Of a stretch of 64,000 bases of DNA, positions 1-9,207 are shown in pieces. The stretch comes from Chitinophaga sancti (GTDB lineage Bacteria > Bacteroidota > Bacteroidia > Chitinophagales > Chitinophagaceae). The translations under genes were made by a program, and so were the position numbers. Within the stretch, counting starts at the first letter, position 1; every line of letters begins with the position of its first letter. The stretch spans positions 3,162,001 to 3,226,000 of the forward strand of contig NZ_CP139972.1 of assembly GCF_034424315.1 (NCBI RefSeq), read 5' to 3'. Below the pieces are notes generated by a model. The model made no database searches and was not told where the DNA came from. It worked only from the letters and a program-made list of their open reading frames with translations.

Positions 1-1
1 C

Positions 2-2362
2 CTGATTGTTATTCTTGTGATCGTTCTCCTCACCAAAAGTGAAATGCAGGCTCAGATGAGAATGCTTAACAGCAGAATGGATCAACTACAAGCAACTAAA
101 AGGGAATGGGACACTACAACGGTTATCGACACGGCACCTCCGCCGGTCTATACACCACCACCTGCTAATACACCGCCACCACCGCCTCAGCCAGTGGCAC
201 CACCGCCTCCTCCTCTTCCACCGCCTCCTGTAACAAATCTGGAGCCAGTGCAACAGCGGGCGCCAGCGCTGGTGGAAGAAAAAATCATTGCTACACCAAC
301 TGTTACGATTGAGGATACTCCGCCACCACCACCCGCTCCTACATTCTGGGAGAAATATCCGGACCTGGAGAAATTCATTGGTGAAAATCTATTCAACAAG
401 ATTGGTATTGGTGTACTGGTGATCGGTATCGGGTTCTTCCTGAAATATGCGATTGACAAAAACTGGATCAATGAAACCGGTCGTACCTTCATTGGTATCC
501 TATGCGGTGGTATCCTGCTGGGGATTGCACACCGTATGCGCAAAAGCTTTGCAGCCTTCAGTTCCGTGCTGGTAGGCGGTGGCGTGGCCATATTGTATTT
601 CAGTATCACCATTGCGTTTCAGCAATATCATCTTATAGGTCAGGCCCCTGCCTTCAGCATGATGGTATTGATCACTGCCTTCACGGTTCTTTTATCAATC
701 AGCTATAATCGTGTAGAACTGGCCGTACTGGGCATCCTGGGAGGCTTTACAGCACCCTTTCTCGTAAGCACAGGCCATGGTAATGCAAACGTATTATTCA
801 CGTATATCCTTATTCTCAATATGGGTATGCTGGTGCTGGCCTATTACAAAAAGTGGCACCTGGTCAATGTGATTTCCTACCTCGCTACCGTGCTGCTGTT
901 TGGTACCTGGCTGTCATATAGCATTACTACTGAAACTCCCGCCAAACCAGTTCCTTATATCACCGCACTGGTATTCGCTACCTTGTTCTACATCATCTTC
1001 TTCCTCATGAATGTGGTGAACAATATTCGCCTGCACAGGAAATTCAAAGAGCCGGAAATGATCCTCCTGCTCAGCAATACATTCCTGTATTATTCAGCCG
1101 GTATGGTGATACTCTCACACATTCACGGCGGTATGTTCCAGGGATTATTCACAGCAATGGTCGCAGTATTCAATTTCATTTTTGCTTATGTACTGCATAA
1201 GAATAAATATGCAGACAGGCTATTATTATACTTCCTGATTGGCCTGGTGCTTTCCTTCCTGAGCCTTGCTGCGCCGGTACAATTGAAAGGTCACTACATC
1301 ACATTATTCTGGGCTGCAGAAAGTGTGTTGCTGTTATACCTGTACCAGCGTTCTGAGCTGAAGCTGATGAAAATTGCATCACTGCTTGTATTGGTCCTGG
1401 CTGCCATCAGCCTGATCATGGACTGGTTTAAGGTATATGGCTACAACATGGCCGATATGACGCCGGTGATCAACAGGGGCTTTATTACCAACCTGGCTTG
1501 CATTGCAGCATTATACCTGTACAGAAGGTTCCTGAACAAAGAGCAGGACACAAACTTCTTTCCTGTGCTGCCATTGCCACATGTGAAATTATTGCTGGAC
1601 CTGGCTTTAATTGCATTGGTATATACGACCGTACAGCTGGAAGTATTCTTCCAGTACCATAAATATGCAACACCTATTGCCCGCCAGATGACGCACTTCG
1701 TCAACTACCTTACATTGTGTGTGTTACTTTACCTAAGCAGCAAAGGCCAGGTCATATTCAGGTACATTGTTATGGTGCTTACCTTCATCGCACTTATTGT
1801 ATTCATAGGCGATAATAGCACAGCTGCCCTATTCCGCAACAGATGGCTCCAGGGCGAAAATTATGGTCGCTACTTTGGCTCATATTTTATCATTCCTCCT
1901 GTTATCATAGCAATGGTGTACATGCTCTGGAGATACCTCAAACCCCTGTTCAATAAAAAACAGGCGTTCCTGCTCCAGGTCCTGAATACATTGGTGATAT
2001 TATTTACAATCAGTTCACTGCTGGATCACCTGGTGGTATTGATCGCGTTTCATCCGCATGCAGATATTTATAATATCGTGCAAAGCAATCAGAAAACCGG
2101 TTATAGTATCCTATGGGGAACCTATGCATTTGTACTGATGTTCCTCGGCTTAAAATGGTCTGACAAAAATGTGCGCATTATTGCAATAGCACTCTTTTGT
2201 ATTACCATCATAAAGCTGTTCCTCATCGACATCAGGAGCCTTTCAGAAGGAGGTAAGATCGCCGCATTTATTTCACTGGGCGTATTATTACTGATTATCT
2301 CTTTCATGTATCAACGATTGAAAAAAATTATCCTGGATGACAAACAAGAACAAGAAGTTTAG
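2..2362 (+). CDS. DUF2339 polytopic membrane protein (5' end outside window)
   Basis: The reading frame is open from the first bases of the window, so the N-terminus is missing; the GTG at 17 is not a convincing start. Visible order: a hydrophobic stretch, a short helical segment, a proline-rich segment (about residues 37-75 counted from base 17), then many membrane segments up to the C-terminus, beginning near the NKIGIGVLVIGIGFFLKYA segment. This layout, a cytoplasmic or periplasmic head plus more than a dozen helices, matches the DUF2339 family of predicted membrane proteins, whose function is unknown. The gene overlaps the following DUF3999 gene by 26 bases, and the two families usually occur together, so they probably form one envelope complex. 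Family call is firm; role is unknown. Confidence 0.8.
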   Translation: MIVILVIVLLTKSEMQAQMRMLNSRMDQLQATKREWDTTTVIDTAPPPVYTPPPANTPPPPPQPVAPPPPPLPPPPVTNLEPVQQRAPALVEEKIIATPTVTIEDTPPPPPAPTFWEKYPDLEKFIGENLFNKIGIGVLVIGIGFFLKYAIDKNWINETGRTFIGILCGGILLGIAHRMRKSFAAFSSVLVGGGVAILYFSITIAFQQYHLIGQAPAFSMMVLITAFTVLLSISYNRVELAVLGILGGFTAPFLVSTGHGNANVLFTYILILNMGMLVLAYYKKWHLVNVISYLATVLLFGTWLSYSITTETPAKPVPYITALVFATLFYIIFFLMNVVNNIRLHRKFKEPEMILLLSNTFLYYSAGMVILSHIHGGMFQGLFTAMVAVFNFIFAYVLHKNKYADRLLLYFLIGLVLSFLSLAAPVQLKGHYITLFWAAESVLLLYLYQRSELKLMKIASLLVLVLAAISLIMDWFKVYGYNMADMTPVINRGFITNLACIAALYLYRRFLNKEQDTNFFPVLPLPHVKLLLDLALIALVYTTVQLEVFFQYHKYATPIARQMTHFVNYLTLCVLLYLSSKGQVIFRYIVMVLTFIALIVFIGDNSTAALFRNRWLQGENYGRYFGSYFIIPPVIIAMVYMLWRYLKPLFNKKQAFLLQVLNTLVILFTISSLLDHLVVLIAFHPHADIYNIVQSNQKTGYSILWGTYAFVLMFLGLKWSDKNVRIIAIALFCITIIKLFLIDIRSLSEGGKIAAFISLGVLLLIISFMYQRLKKIILDDKQEQEV

Positions 2363-3545
2363 TATATTTTTCATCATATTATTCCTGTGCAGCGCTTCAA
2401 TGACTGCACAGGATCTTTCTACAGCGGTTTCAAAAGATTTTTCCTGGCAGGCAGTAACTGATAAGGTACAACGAAGCGGGTTTTATAATATCCTGCTCGA
2501 TCCAAAACTAATGGCATGCAGCGAAACAGCCGATTACACAGACTTTCGCATCTACCAGGATCTGAAGACAGAAGTTCCTTACCTGTTTAAGAAAGAAATC
2601 CTTCATACTGATATTGCCGGCATCAGGTCTTTTACCGTTATAGAAAACAAGCCTGTTATACATGGTACGTCCTCTTTCATTTTCAGTAATGAGACAGGCC
2701 ACCCGGTTGACTATGTAACACTCAGTGTCAAAAACACATGGACATCCAAATTTATGAATGTCACGGGTAGCAATGACCTGAAAAAATGGTACGGATTGGT
2801 ACCGGAATTTTCATTCGATCCTTCCAGACCGCAGATAAACCTGCCACTCACAGACTACAAATACATTCGCCTGCTCATTAATGACTCCCTCGAGGCACCG
2901 CTCAATATTACAGGTGCAGGGCAGTATTATAACGAACAAAAATCCACAAGTCCGCTATCCGTTTTTTGTTCCGGCATGACGATCAGCAATGCGAACAAAA
3001 CGACCACCATCAAACTGGCTTTTGCGCATCAATACGTGATTGATAACCTCTCCTTCAACATTACAGCCCCTGCCCTCTACAAGCGACAGGCATGGGTAAA
3101 CGGAGAATCTTTCACGCTTAGTTCCGGACAGGCAAATGAAATAGCATTACAACAGGCAGTTAAAACAGATACCCTCGTTATACGCATAGACAACCAGGAT
3201 AATCCTCCTTTAAAAATTCAGGACGTAAATGCCTGGCAGGTGCCACGCTACCTGACCGCTTACCTGGAAGAAGGAAAATCATACCTGATCTTAACAGGGA
3301 ATCCTGGCCTCGCTGCGCCAAATTATGATCTTTCTTTTTTTGCTGATAGCCTGAACAGGGAACTTCCCCGTATCGTAGTAGCGAATGAGCAAATGAAACA
3401 TATCAACAAGCCGGCATCAGTTGCAGAAAAGGGTTTCACGCTCTTCACCAGTAAACTTTGGATCTGGATTGCAATCATTGGTATTATCGCACTGCTGGGT
3501 TTCATGGCCTTCCGCATGCTACGCGATATGCAGGAAAAAAAGTGA
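2337..3545 (+). CDS. DUF3999-like exported, membrane-anchored protein
   Basis: 402 residues. An N-terminal signal peptide (residues 1-24, ending SMTAQ) is followed by a long beta-rich extracytoplasmic region and one C-terminal membrane helix (LWIWIAIIGIIALLGFMAF, about residues 372-391) with a short basic tail. This is a periplasmic domain with a C-terminal anchor. Its position directly behind a DUF2339 gene, overlapping it by 26 bases in another frame, fits the DUF3999 family. The overlap implies translational coupling. No catalytic motif is visible. Assignment rests on context and architecture more than on motifs. Confidence 0.65.
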   Translation: MTNKNKKFSIFFIILFLCSASMTAQDLSTAVSKDFSWQAVTDKVQRSGFYNILLDPKLMACSETADYTDFRIYQDLKTEVPYLFKKEILHTDIAGIRSFTVIENKPVIHGTSSFIFSNETGHPVDYVTLSVKNTWTSKFMNVTGSNDLKKWYGLVPEFSFDPSRPQINLPLTDYKYIRLLINDSLEAPLNITGAGQYYNEQKSTSPLSVFCSGMTISNANKTTTIKLAFAHQYVIDNLSFNITAPALYKRQAWVNGESFTLSSGQANEIALQQAVKTDTLVIRIDNQDNPPLKIQDVNAWQVPRYLTAYLEEGKSYLILTGNPGLAAPNYDLSFFADSLNRELPRIVVANEQMKHINKPASVAEKGFTLFTSKLWIWIAIIGIIALLGFMAFRMLRDMQEKK

Positions 3546-3598
3546 TACGCACATCCAATGCGTAGCGGTCCATGTACTTTTATCGTAACTTCGAAGTC

Positions 3599-4870
3599 AT
3601 GGGAACACAAATCACCTGTCCTAACTGCAGGCACCAGTTTGTCATGGAGGATGCATTTGCAGCAGATATTGAAAAAGAGATGCGCGGTAAAATGGAAACC
3701 GAATGGCGCAAACGTGTGGATGCATTACAAAATGAAAAAAACCAACTGGCCCAGATCCGCCAGCAGGTAGAACAACAAAAGCAATCACAACAGGAAGAAC
3801 TGAGCAGGTTACTCGAATCAGAAAAGAGTAAACTCCAGGCGTCCTTGTCTGAAAATATCCGTAAGAGCGTATCTGCTACTTACGAAAACCAGTTGCAGCT
3901 CCTGCAACAGGCGAATATCGAACAGGAAGAAAAGCTGAAAGAAGCGAGGCGGCAGGAGCTGGACTTCCTGCGTAAAGAGCAGGATTTGCTGGCGAAAGAA
4001 CAGGAAATCGAAATCTCCATTCAGAAAAAACTGTTGGAAGAACGGAACCTGCTCACCGAAAAGATCCGCCGGGAAGAGGCTGACCGTAACCAGTTGAAAG
4101 ACCATGAACACCAGCTGAAGCTGGCAGAAATGGCAAAACAGCTGGAAGATCAGCGCAAGCTGGCAGAAGAAATGCGCCGTAAAGCAGAACAGGGTTCAAC
4201 ACAGCTGCAGGGGGAAATACAGGAACTGGTGCTGGAAGAACTATTGAAAGGGGCCTTCCCCTTTGATGAAGTGATGGAAGTAGGCAAAGGTGTGAGAGGT
4301 GCTGATTGTATACAATTAATCAGGAACCAGTTCGGACAGGAATGTGGTAAGATCATTTACGAAAGTAAGCGTACCAAAGACTTTGCAAGAGACTGGCTGG
4401 AAAAACTGAAAGCAGATATGCGTAGCCAGGGAGCAGATATTGCCATCCTCGTTACACAGGCAATGCCAAAAGACATGGAACGCTTTGGGGAAAAGGAAGG
4501 TGTATGGATCTGTACGTTTGCGGAAGTAAGAGCATTGGCACATGTACTCAGGGAAGGTATCATCAAAGTGGCAGGTGCGCTTAAAACACAGGAAAACAGG
4601 GGTGATAAGGTGCATATGCTCTATGGTTACCTGACCAGTGGCGAATTTGCAGAACAATGGAAAGCCATCCGCGAAGGATTTATGGCGATGAAGATCTCCA
4701 TTCAGAAAGAAAAAGATGCTATGGAAAAGATCTGGAAAGCGCGTGAGAAACAATTAGAAAAGGTGCTGTTAAATGCGGCGCATATCAAAGGATCTATTGA
4801 AGGCATTGCAGGAACAGATTCTGTGGATCTGAAACTGCTGGAAGATGCGGCAGATGCCTTGTTAGATTAA
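3599..4870 (+). CDS. DUF2130 coiled-coil protein with CxxC head
   Basis: 423 residues from the ATG at 3599; an upstream in-frame ATG at 3572 would add nine unconserved-looking residues. An N-terminal zinc-ribbon-like CPNC pair (Cys7, Cys10) is followed by a long charged coiled coil (about residues 20-205, rich in Glu, Gln, Lys) and a globular C-terminal domain (about 210-410). The C-terminal domain has GADCIQLI, then YESKRTKDF, then a helix with W..KLKADM. The D...E-x-K spacing resembles a PD-(D/E)XK nuclease core, but that is inference. The family is known only as DUF2130. It stands alone, followed by a strong terminator. Confidence 0.75.
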   Translation: MGTQITCPNCRHQFVMEDAFAADIEKEMRGKMETEWRKRVDALQNEKNQLAQIRQQVEQQKQSQQEELSRLLESEKSKLQASLSENIRKSVSATYENQLQLLQQANIEQEEKLKEARRQELDFLRKEQDLLAKEQEIEISIQKKLLEERNLLTEKIRREEADRNQLKDHEHQLKLAEMAKQLEDQRKLAEEMRRKAEQGSTQLQGEIQELVLEELLKGAFPFDEVMEVGKGVRGADCIQLIRNQFGQECGKIIYESKRTKDFARDWLEKLKADMRSQGADIAILVTQAMPKDMERFGEKEGVWICTFAEVRALAHVLREGIIKVAGALKTQENRGDKVHMLYGYLTSGEFAEQWKAIREGFMAMKISIQKEKDAMEKIWKAREKQLEKVLLNAAHIKGSIEGIAGTDSVDLKLLEDAADALLD

Positions 4871-4888
4871 AGCATACATGACTTATAA

Positions 4889-4928
4889 AAAAATCGCTTT
4901 TGCTTCCGGGCAAAAGCGATTTTTTTAT
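4889..4928 (+). terminator. Intrinsic terminator after the DUF2130 gene
   Basis: Perfect 12-bp stem AAATCGCTTTTG / CAAAAGCGATTT (4891-4902 and 4911-4922) with an 8-base loop and a T run continuing to 4927, 20 bases after the stop codon. Confidence 0.9.
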
Positions 4929-5682
4929 TTACAATGACAGATATTCCACAGACACTACTCAAAAGTGTAGTTTTCCTGCTACAATCGATTTCCTCCGCTA
5001 GTACTCACTTTTTTTCCTTAACTTTTATAGTATTTAGCAGCACTTATCATATCAATATATGATAATCATAAGATAATCAATTAGTTAATTTTAAGAATAG
5101 ATTAACAGAAGCTTGCTAAATTTACTAAACGATTTTGCTGTCTCATACGTTGTATATAGAGTAATAAGTCTGTTTGGCATATTTCATGTTGTAACAATAA
5201 TACACCGTTAAAAAAATAATCAACCTGGCAAGCACTTCATTTTATTGATTATCTGATTGAGTAGACAGGATATAACTTATTCACAGTACAGATCTGAAGA
5301 AGATAAAAATTTTAGACCCTGGCAACTGATTTTTATTGAATTAGCGAAACCATACCATACTATTATTCCGTATGTAATAATGCGTTGGTCTGCTAACTAA
5401 TTTCTTGAGTAATTTCTTGCCAACGTTCTTTAATTGAAAAATCACCCACTAAGACGAAAAGTAAATTGTGTTTATTACGCTTGTAATAAATAGGTTGATA
5501 TATGTGTGGGTGATTATTAAAAATGGATTTTCGCATATTCTATAAAAAACCAAAGTATGAGAGGGCTGCTATTTTTAGCGGCCCTGCTTATTTTACAGCG
5601 CTCCTGAAGTGTTTCATTTTGTATGCTAATGGTCTGGGTTAATGGCCTGCTGGTGGCTTTAAAATGAAAATGAGTTACTCAT
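4929..5682. other. AT-rich gene-free interval with nested inverted repeats
   Basis: No plausible ORF in any frame. Three structures stand out. A 10-bp outer inverted repeat AATCACCCAC (5440-5449) and GTGGGTGATT (5506-5515) encloses a perfect 8-bp hairpin TTTATTAC-GCTT-GTAATAAA (5471-5490). A separate hairpin at 5562-5585 (AGGGC...GCCCT extended by four further pairs including one G-T) could end transcription from either flank. The rest looks like decayed or regulatory DNA. No tRNA, tmRNA or known riboswitch signature was recognised. Confidence 0.5.
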
Positions 5683-6633
5683 TTATTTGGGAAAACCCGG
5701 TGAGAAAGCCTCCTGTATCTCACCTTTGGCATCTTTATAAATAAATCCAGCCTCCAGTTGCAGTTCCGGATGCTGCCTGATAAAAGCAAAAGCACGTTCC
5801 ACGCCCATTAAGATCAGGGCATTGTCAAAGCCATCAGCAGTGATCGCATTTGTAGCCACAACAGTTACACTGATAATATTATTGTGAATCGCCTGGCCGC
5901 TTCGCGGATCTATCGTGTGGGCAAAGCGCTTGCCTCCTGAATCAAAAAATCGGCGGTAATTGCCGCTGGTGGTAACTGCCCGATTGGCTAAGGGAATGAT
6001 GTGCTGGCTTTCGCCTTCAATGCCTACTGTCCAATATTGCTGGTGTGCATTTTGACCTTTGGCACACAGTTCCCCTCCTACGTCTACCAGGTAATCGTGA
6101 ATACCTTTGCTGTCCAGAAAACGACCGATAACATCGCTTGTATAGCCCTGTGCAATGCCATTACAATCGATGCTTACACCAGGTTTTGTACGGGATAAAT
6201 CCCTGCCTTTTATTACCAGGTATTTAGTGCCTACATGGGTCAGCACCTTCTTAATTGCAGCGGGAGATGGGATCTTTCTTTCTGCAGGTGGATGCACACC
6301 AAAGCCCCAGACATCGACCAGTGGTTTTACGGTGATATCGAATGCGCCTTGCGTGATTTTACTGATTTCAACCGATTTTGAAATGACGGCCTGCATATGT
6401 GCATCCATTTGTACATGCCCCTTTTCGTTGAACTGATTGATCAGGGAATTGGGTTTGTACAATGACAGGGATTGATCAATGCCGGCAAAAATGGAATCGA
6501 TGGCTGACTGCAGGGAAGCAGTATCTGCAGAGATATATTTGATGACATAGTAAGTACCCTGCGCCTTTCCTTCCAGCACGGTTTGTGAGAATGCAGAGAA
6601 AGGGAGGAATAATAACAATAATAAAAAACGCAT
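5683..6633 (-). CDS. apbE: FAD:protein FMN transferase (ApbE family)
   Basis: 316 residues from the ATG at 6633, which begins one base after the stop of the upstream dehydrogenase gene; an earlier ATG at 6648 would overlap it by 14 bases. A signal peptide (MRFLLLLLFLPFSAFSQ) exports it. ApbE proteins use FAD to attach FMN covalently to Thr or Ser residues of periplasmic and membrane flavoproteins such as Nqr/Rnf subunits. Visible hallmarks: CNGIAQGY, the DVGGEL segment, HTIDPRSGQA, and the C-terminal ITADGFDNALI metal/FAD-binding segment. Length is usual for the family. No target flavoprotein is encoded nearby. The tight spacing to the dehydrogenase gene suggests cotranscription. Confidence 0.9.
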   Translation of the reverse strand: MRFLLLLLFLPFSAFSQTVLEGKAQGTYYVIKYISADTASLQSAIDSIFAGIDQSLSLYKPNSLINQFNEKGHVQMDAHMQAVISKSVEISKITQGAFDITVKPLVDVWGFGVHPPAERKIPSPAAIKKVLTHVGTKYLVIKGRDLSRTKPGVSIDCNGIAQGYTSDVIGRFLDSKGIHDYLVDVGGELCAKGQNAHQQYWTVGIEGESQHIIPLANRAVTTSGNYRRFFDSGGKRFAHTIDPRSGQAIHNNIISVTVVATNAITADGFDNALILMGVERAFAFIRQHPELQLEAGFIYKDAKGEIQEAFSPGFPK

Positions 6634-6634
6634 A

Positions 6635-7813
6635 TCAATGAAAAGCATCGAGTCCGGTGATATCCTGACCGGTAATTAGTAAGTGAATTTCGTGGGTACC
6701 TTCGTAAGTGATCACGCTTTCCAGGTTCATCATGTGGCGCATGACAGGGAACTCACCGGTGATACCCATACCTCCCAGGATCTGACGGGCATCACGGGCT
6801 ATTTGCGTAGCGATCGCACAGGAATTGCGTTTGGCCATAGAGATCTGCGCCGGGGTGGCCTTACCTTCATTTTTCAGCACGCCTAAGCGCCAGTTCATGA
6901 GCTGTGCTTTGGTAATTTCGGTGATCATTTCTGCCAGCTTCTTTTGTGTAAGCTGGAAGCCCCCGATAGGCCGCCCGAATTGCTCCCTTTCTTTGGCGTA
7001 GCGCAAGGCAGTATCGTAGCAATCCATGGCAGCACCAACCACTCCCCAGGCAATGCCGTAACGGGCAGAAGAAAGGCAGCTTAAAGGCCCTTTCAGTCCT
7101 TTGGCTAATGGCAATATGTTTTCTTTGGGAACCCTGACATTGTCAAAAACGAGTTCGCCGGTGGCGCTGCCGCGGAGACTCCATTTTCCTTTGGTTTCAG
7201 GAGTGGTGAAACCCTCCATACCTCTTTCCACGATGATACCCCTGATGATCCCCGCTTCATCTTTGGCCCAGACTACGGCAACCTGTGCAAAGGGTGCATT
7301 GGAGATCCACATTTTTGCACCATTCAGGATTACATAGTCGCCGTCTTCTTTGAAATGGGTGACCATACCGGAGGGATTGGAACCAAAATCAGGTTCGGTG
7401 AGGCCGAAGCAACCCATCCATTCGCCACTGGCGAGTTTTGGCAGGTATTTCTTCTTTTGTGCCTCACTGCCAAAGGTGTAGATGGGGAACATGACAAGAG
7501 AGCCTTGTACAGAGGCGGTGGAGCGAACACCGCTGTCACCTCTTTCGAGTTCCTGCATCATGAGACCATAGGCTATGTAGTCCATGCCGCCACCGCCGTA
7601 TTCCTGGGGGATAGTAGGACCAAAGCAACCGAGTTCACCGAGGCCAGGAATGATCTGGGAAGGGAAGGTCGCTTGCTGGCAGGCGTCTTCGATAATGGGA
7701 GAGATTTCTTTTTTCACCCATTGTCTGACAGCGTCGCGCACCATAAGGTGTTCGGGGCTGAGAAGGTCGTCTATCTGGAAGTAGTCGGGGGATTGAAACA
7801 AGTCTTTCAGCAT
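6635..7813 (-). CDS. gcdH: Acyl-CoA dehydrogenase, glutaryl-CoA dehydrogenase type
   Basis: 392 residues, full length for the family. It is an FAD flavoprotein oxidising acyl-CoA at the alpha-beta bond. The order is an N-terminal helical domain, a middle beta domain (GCFGLTEPDFGSNPSGM, WISNAPFA) and a C-terminal helical domain (YAKEREQFGRPIGGFQ, ARQILGGMGI). The catalytic base is the Glu in TYEGTHEIH (E371). The SSARYGIAWG segment and the DFGSNP context match the glutaryl-CoA dehydrogenases that also decarboxylate to crotonyl-CoA in lysine/tryptophan breakdown. Substrate is inferred from family resemblance only. It is followed with a one-base gap by apbE. A 3-hydroxyacyl-CoA dehydrogenase lies 6 kb away. 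Confidence 0.85.
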   Translation of the reverse strand: MLKDLFQSPDYFQIDDLLSPEHLMVRDAVRQWVKKEISPIIEDACQQATFPSQIIPGLGELGCFGPTIPQEYGGGGMDYIAYGLMMQELERGDSGVRSTASVQGSLVMFPIYTFGSEAQKKKYLPKLASGEWMGCFGLTEPDFGSNPSGMVTHFKEDGDYVILNGAKMWISNAPFAQVAVVWAKDEAGIIRGIIVERGMEGFTTPETKGKWSLRGSATGELVFDNVRVPKENILPLAKGLKGPLSCLSSARYGIAWGVVGAAMDCYDTALRYAKEREQFGRPIGGFQLTQKKLAEMITEITKAQLMNWRLGVLKNEGKATPAQISMAKRNSCAIATQIARDARQILGGMGITGEFPVMRHMMNLESVITYEGTHEIHLLITGQDITGLDAFH

Positions 7814-7914
7814 GTGGAACAGGTTAGATCAAGAATCAATTTAAAGAAAAATGTGGAAATAGCCCGAAAAATCGGGTCCGTCTTCGGCAGGTCTGATTTG
7901 TTGCGGGGGCGCAT

Positions 7915-7946
7915 AAAAAAACACCGCTTAAAGGCGGTGTTTTTTT
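7915..7946 (-). terminator. Terminator of pyrF
   Basis: Stem ACACCGC / GCGGTGT (7921-7927, 7934-7940), flanked by A and T runs so the hairpin works in both directions. It lies 40 bases beyond the pyrF stop and separates pyrF from the acyl-CoA dehydrogenase gene. Confidence 0.9.
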
Positions 7947-7986
7947 ATGCTTGTTTGAATAAAATAATCCGGGAATATTGTACTTA

Positions 7987-8808
7987 TTACCTGGCAGCCG
8001 GTGCTACATCCAGGTATTCTGCCATTTCCTGTTGCAAAGCCTGTGCAGCTATGCGGGCATCCTGCGCAAAATCTTCACCATTTCCTGCATAAATGATAGA
8101 GCGGCTGGCGTTTACCAGCAGACCACAATCTTTATTCATTGCAACTGCAGAAATCTCCTGCAGGTTGCCACCCTGTGCACCTACACCAGGCACCAGGAAG
8201 AAATGGTCAGGTACTAACTGACGGATATATGCCAGCTGTGCGCTCTGGGTAGCTCCAATCACGAACATCATATTGTCCGGCGTACCCCAGCTCATACCAG
8301 CTTTCAGCACTTTCTCGTACAGCATTTCATCTCCGCTTGGTGTAAGCTGGAAATCCTGGCTGCCTTCATTAGAGGTAAGGCCCAGCATAATGGTCCATTT
8401 CTCATGGAAAGAGAGGAAAGGCTGTACACTGTCGCGACCCATATAAGGGGCTACAGTTACGGCGTCGAAATTATATGTCTCAAAGAATGTCCTGGCATAT
8501 TGTGTAGAGGTATTCCCTATATCTCCGCGTTTGGCATCGGCGATGGTAAAGTGGGTGGTAGGAATGTATTCAACGGTGCGTTGCAGCGATTCCCAGCCGC
8601 GGATACCCATACATTCATAAAAGGCAGTATTGATCTTGTAAGACACGCAAAGATCCTTAGTGGCATCGATAATTGCCTTGTTGAAAGCAAATACCGGGTC
8701 TGCATGTGACAGCAGGTGACGGGGAATCTTCGTAATGTCTGTGTCTAAGCCAACACAGAGATAAGATTGCCTCTCCCTGATCAGATTCACCAATTCGTGT
8801 CGGTTCAT
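7987..8808 (-). CDS. pyrF: Orotidine 5'-phosphate decarboxylase
   Basis: 273 residues, the longer (type 2) form of this TIM-barrel enzyme. It decarboxylates OMP to UMP in the last step of de novo pyrimidine synthesis, in the cytoplasm. The catalytic Asp-Lys-Asp tetrad motif DAKRGDI is at residues 91-97, the N-terminal CVGLDTD begins the first strand, and the phosphate-binding end is near LVPGVGAQGG. It is monocistronic: a TAACTTTG promoter box lies upstream and a strong hairpin downstream. Confidence 0.95.
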   Translation of the reverse strand: MNRHELVNLIRERQSYLCVGLDTDITKIPRHLLSHADPVFAFNKAIIDATKDLCVSYKINTAFYECMGIRGWESLQRTVEYIPTTHFTIADAKRGDIGNTSTQYARTFFETYNFDAVTVAPYMGRDSVQPFLSFHEKWTIMLGLTSNEGSQDFQLTPSGDEMLYEKVLKAGMSWGTPDNMMFVIGATQSAQLAYIRQLVPDHFFLVPGVGAQGGNLQEISAVAMNKDCGLLVNASRSIIYAGNGEDFAQDARIAAQALQQEMAEYLDVAPAAR

Positions 8809-8828
8809 ATAAATACTTATTTGGGGCG

Positions 8829-8836
8829 CAAAGTTA
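8829..8836 (-). promoter_or_regulatory. Bacteroidota -7 box for pyrF
   Basis: CAAAGTTA on the plus strand reads TAACTTTG on the minus strand, a full match to TAnnTTTG, about 20 bases before the pyrF start codon. Confidence 0.6.
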
Positions 8837-9165
8837 AGTAAAACTTATTCAATGCGGGTGTGATGAGTGATATTATACAATTTTATTATGACTGCATGGC
8901 AGTGAAATCTTCCCTATCGTAAAAGTTAAAGTTCTGGTAAATTTTTTAAAAAATGAAATGAACATTTAATGGTTGGAAGATGATTTTGAAATTAATTATT
9001 ACAGCCGTCAGCCCATTTAGGATCTCATTAGGCAAGGGCTGGAGATCTGTTTGATTTTTAAGAATGCAAATGAAATGAGTACTGATACTGGCTGGGTATA
9101 AGTAGAATATAGCTAAGCTTTTAGACAAACAGTTCTCCAATACATCATAAATAGGTCACGATAAG
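8837..9165. other. Gene-free upstream interval
   Basis: AT-rich, no coding potential seen. It holds a weak CAGCCC...GGGCTG inverted pair near 9010-9040. It ends with two GGTCAC copies exactly 11 bases apart (9154-9159 and 9165-9170), the same spacing as the array that follows. Confidence 0.4.
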
Positions 9166-9197
9166 GTCACTTCAATATCCGGGGATATTGAAGTGAC
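9166..9197. repeat. Perfect 15-bp inverted repeat with 2-base loop
   Basis: GTCACTTCAATATCC (9166-9180) and GGATATTGAAGTGAC (9183-9197) are exact reverse complements separated only by GG. It has no T tract, so it is not a typical terminator. It directly precedes an 11-bp periodic array. Confidence 0.85.
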
Positions 9198-9207
9198 GAA
9201 CTAGTGG

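Noticed and set aside
7355..8092. 245-codon plus-strand ORF
   Set aside because: Runs antisense across the acyl-CoA dehydrogenase gene, the terminator and the pyrF 3' end, all of which are well supported on the other strand.
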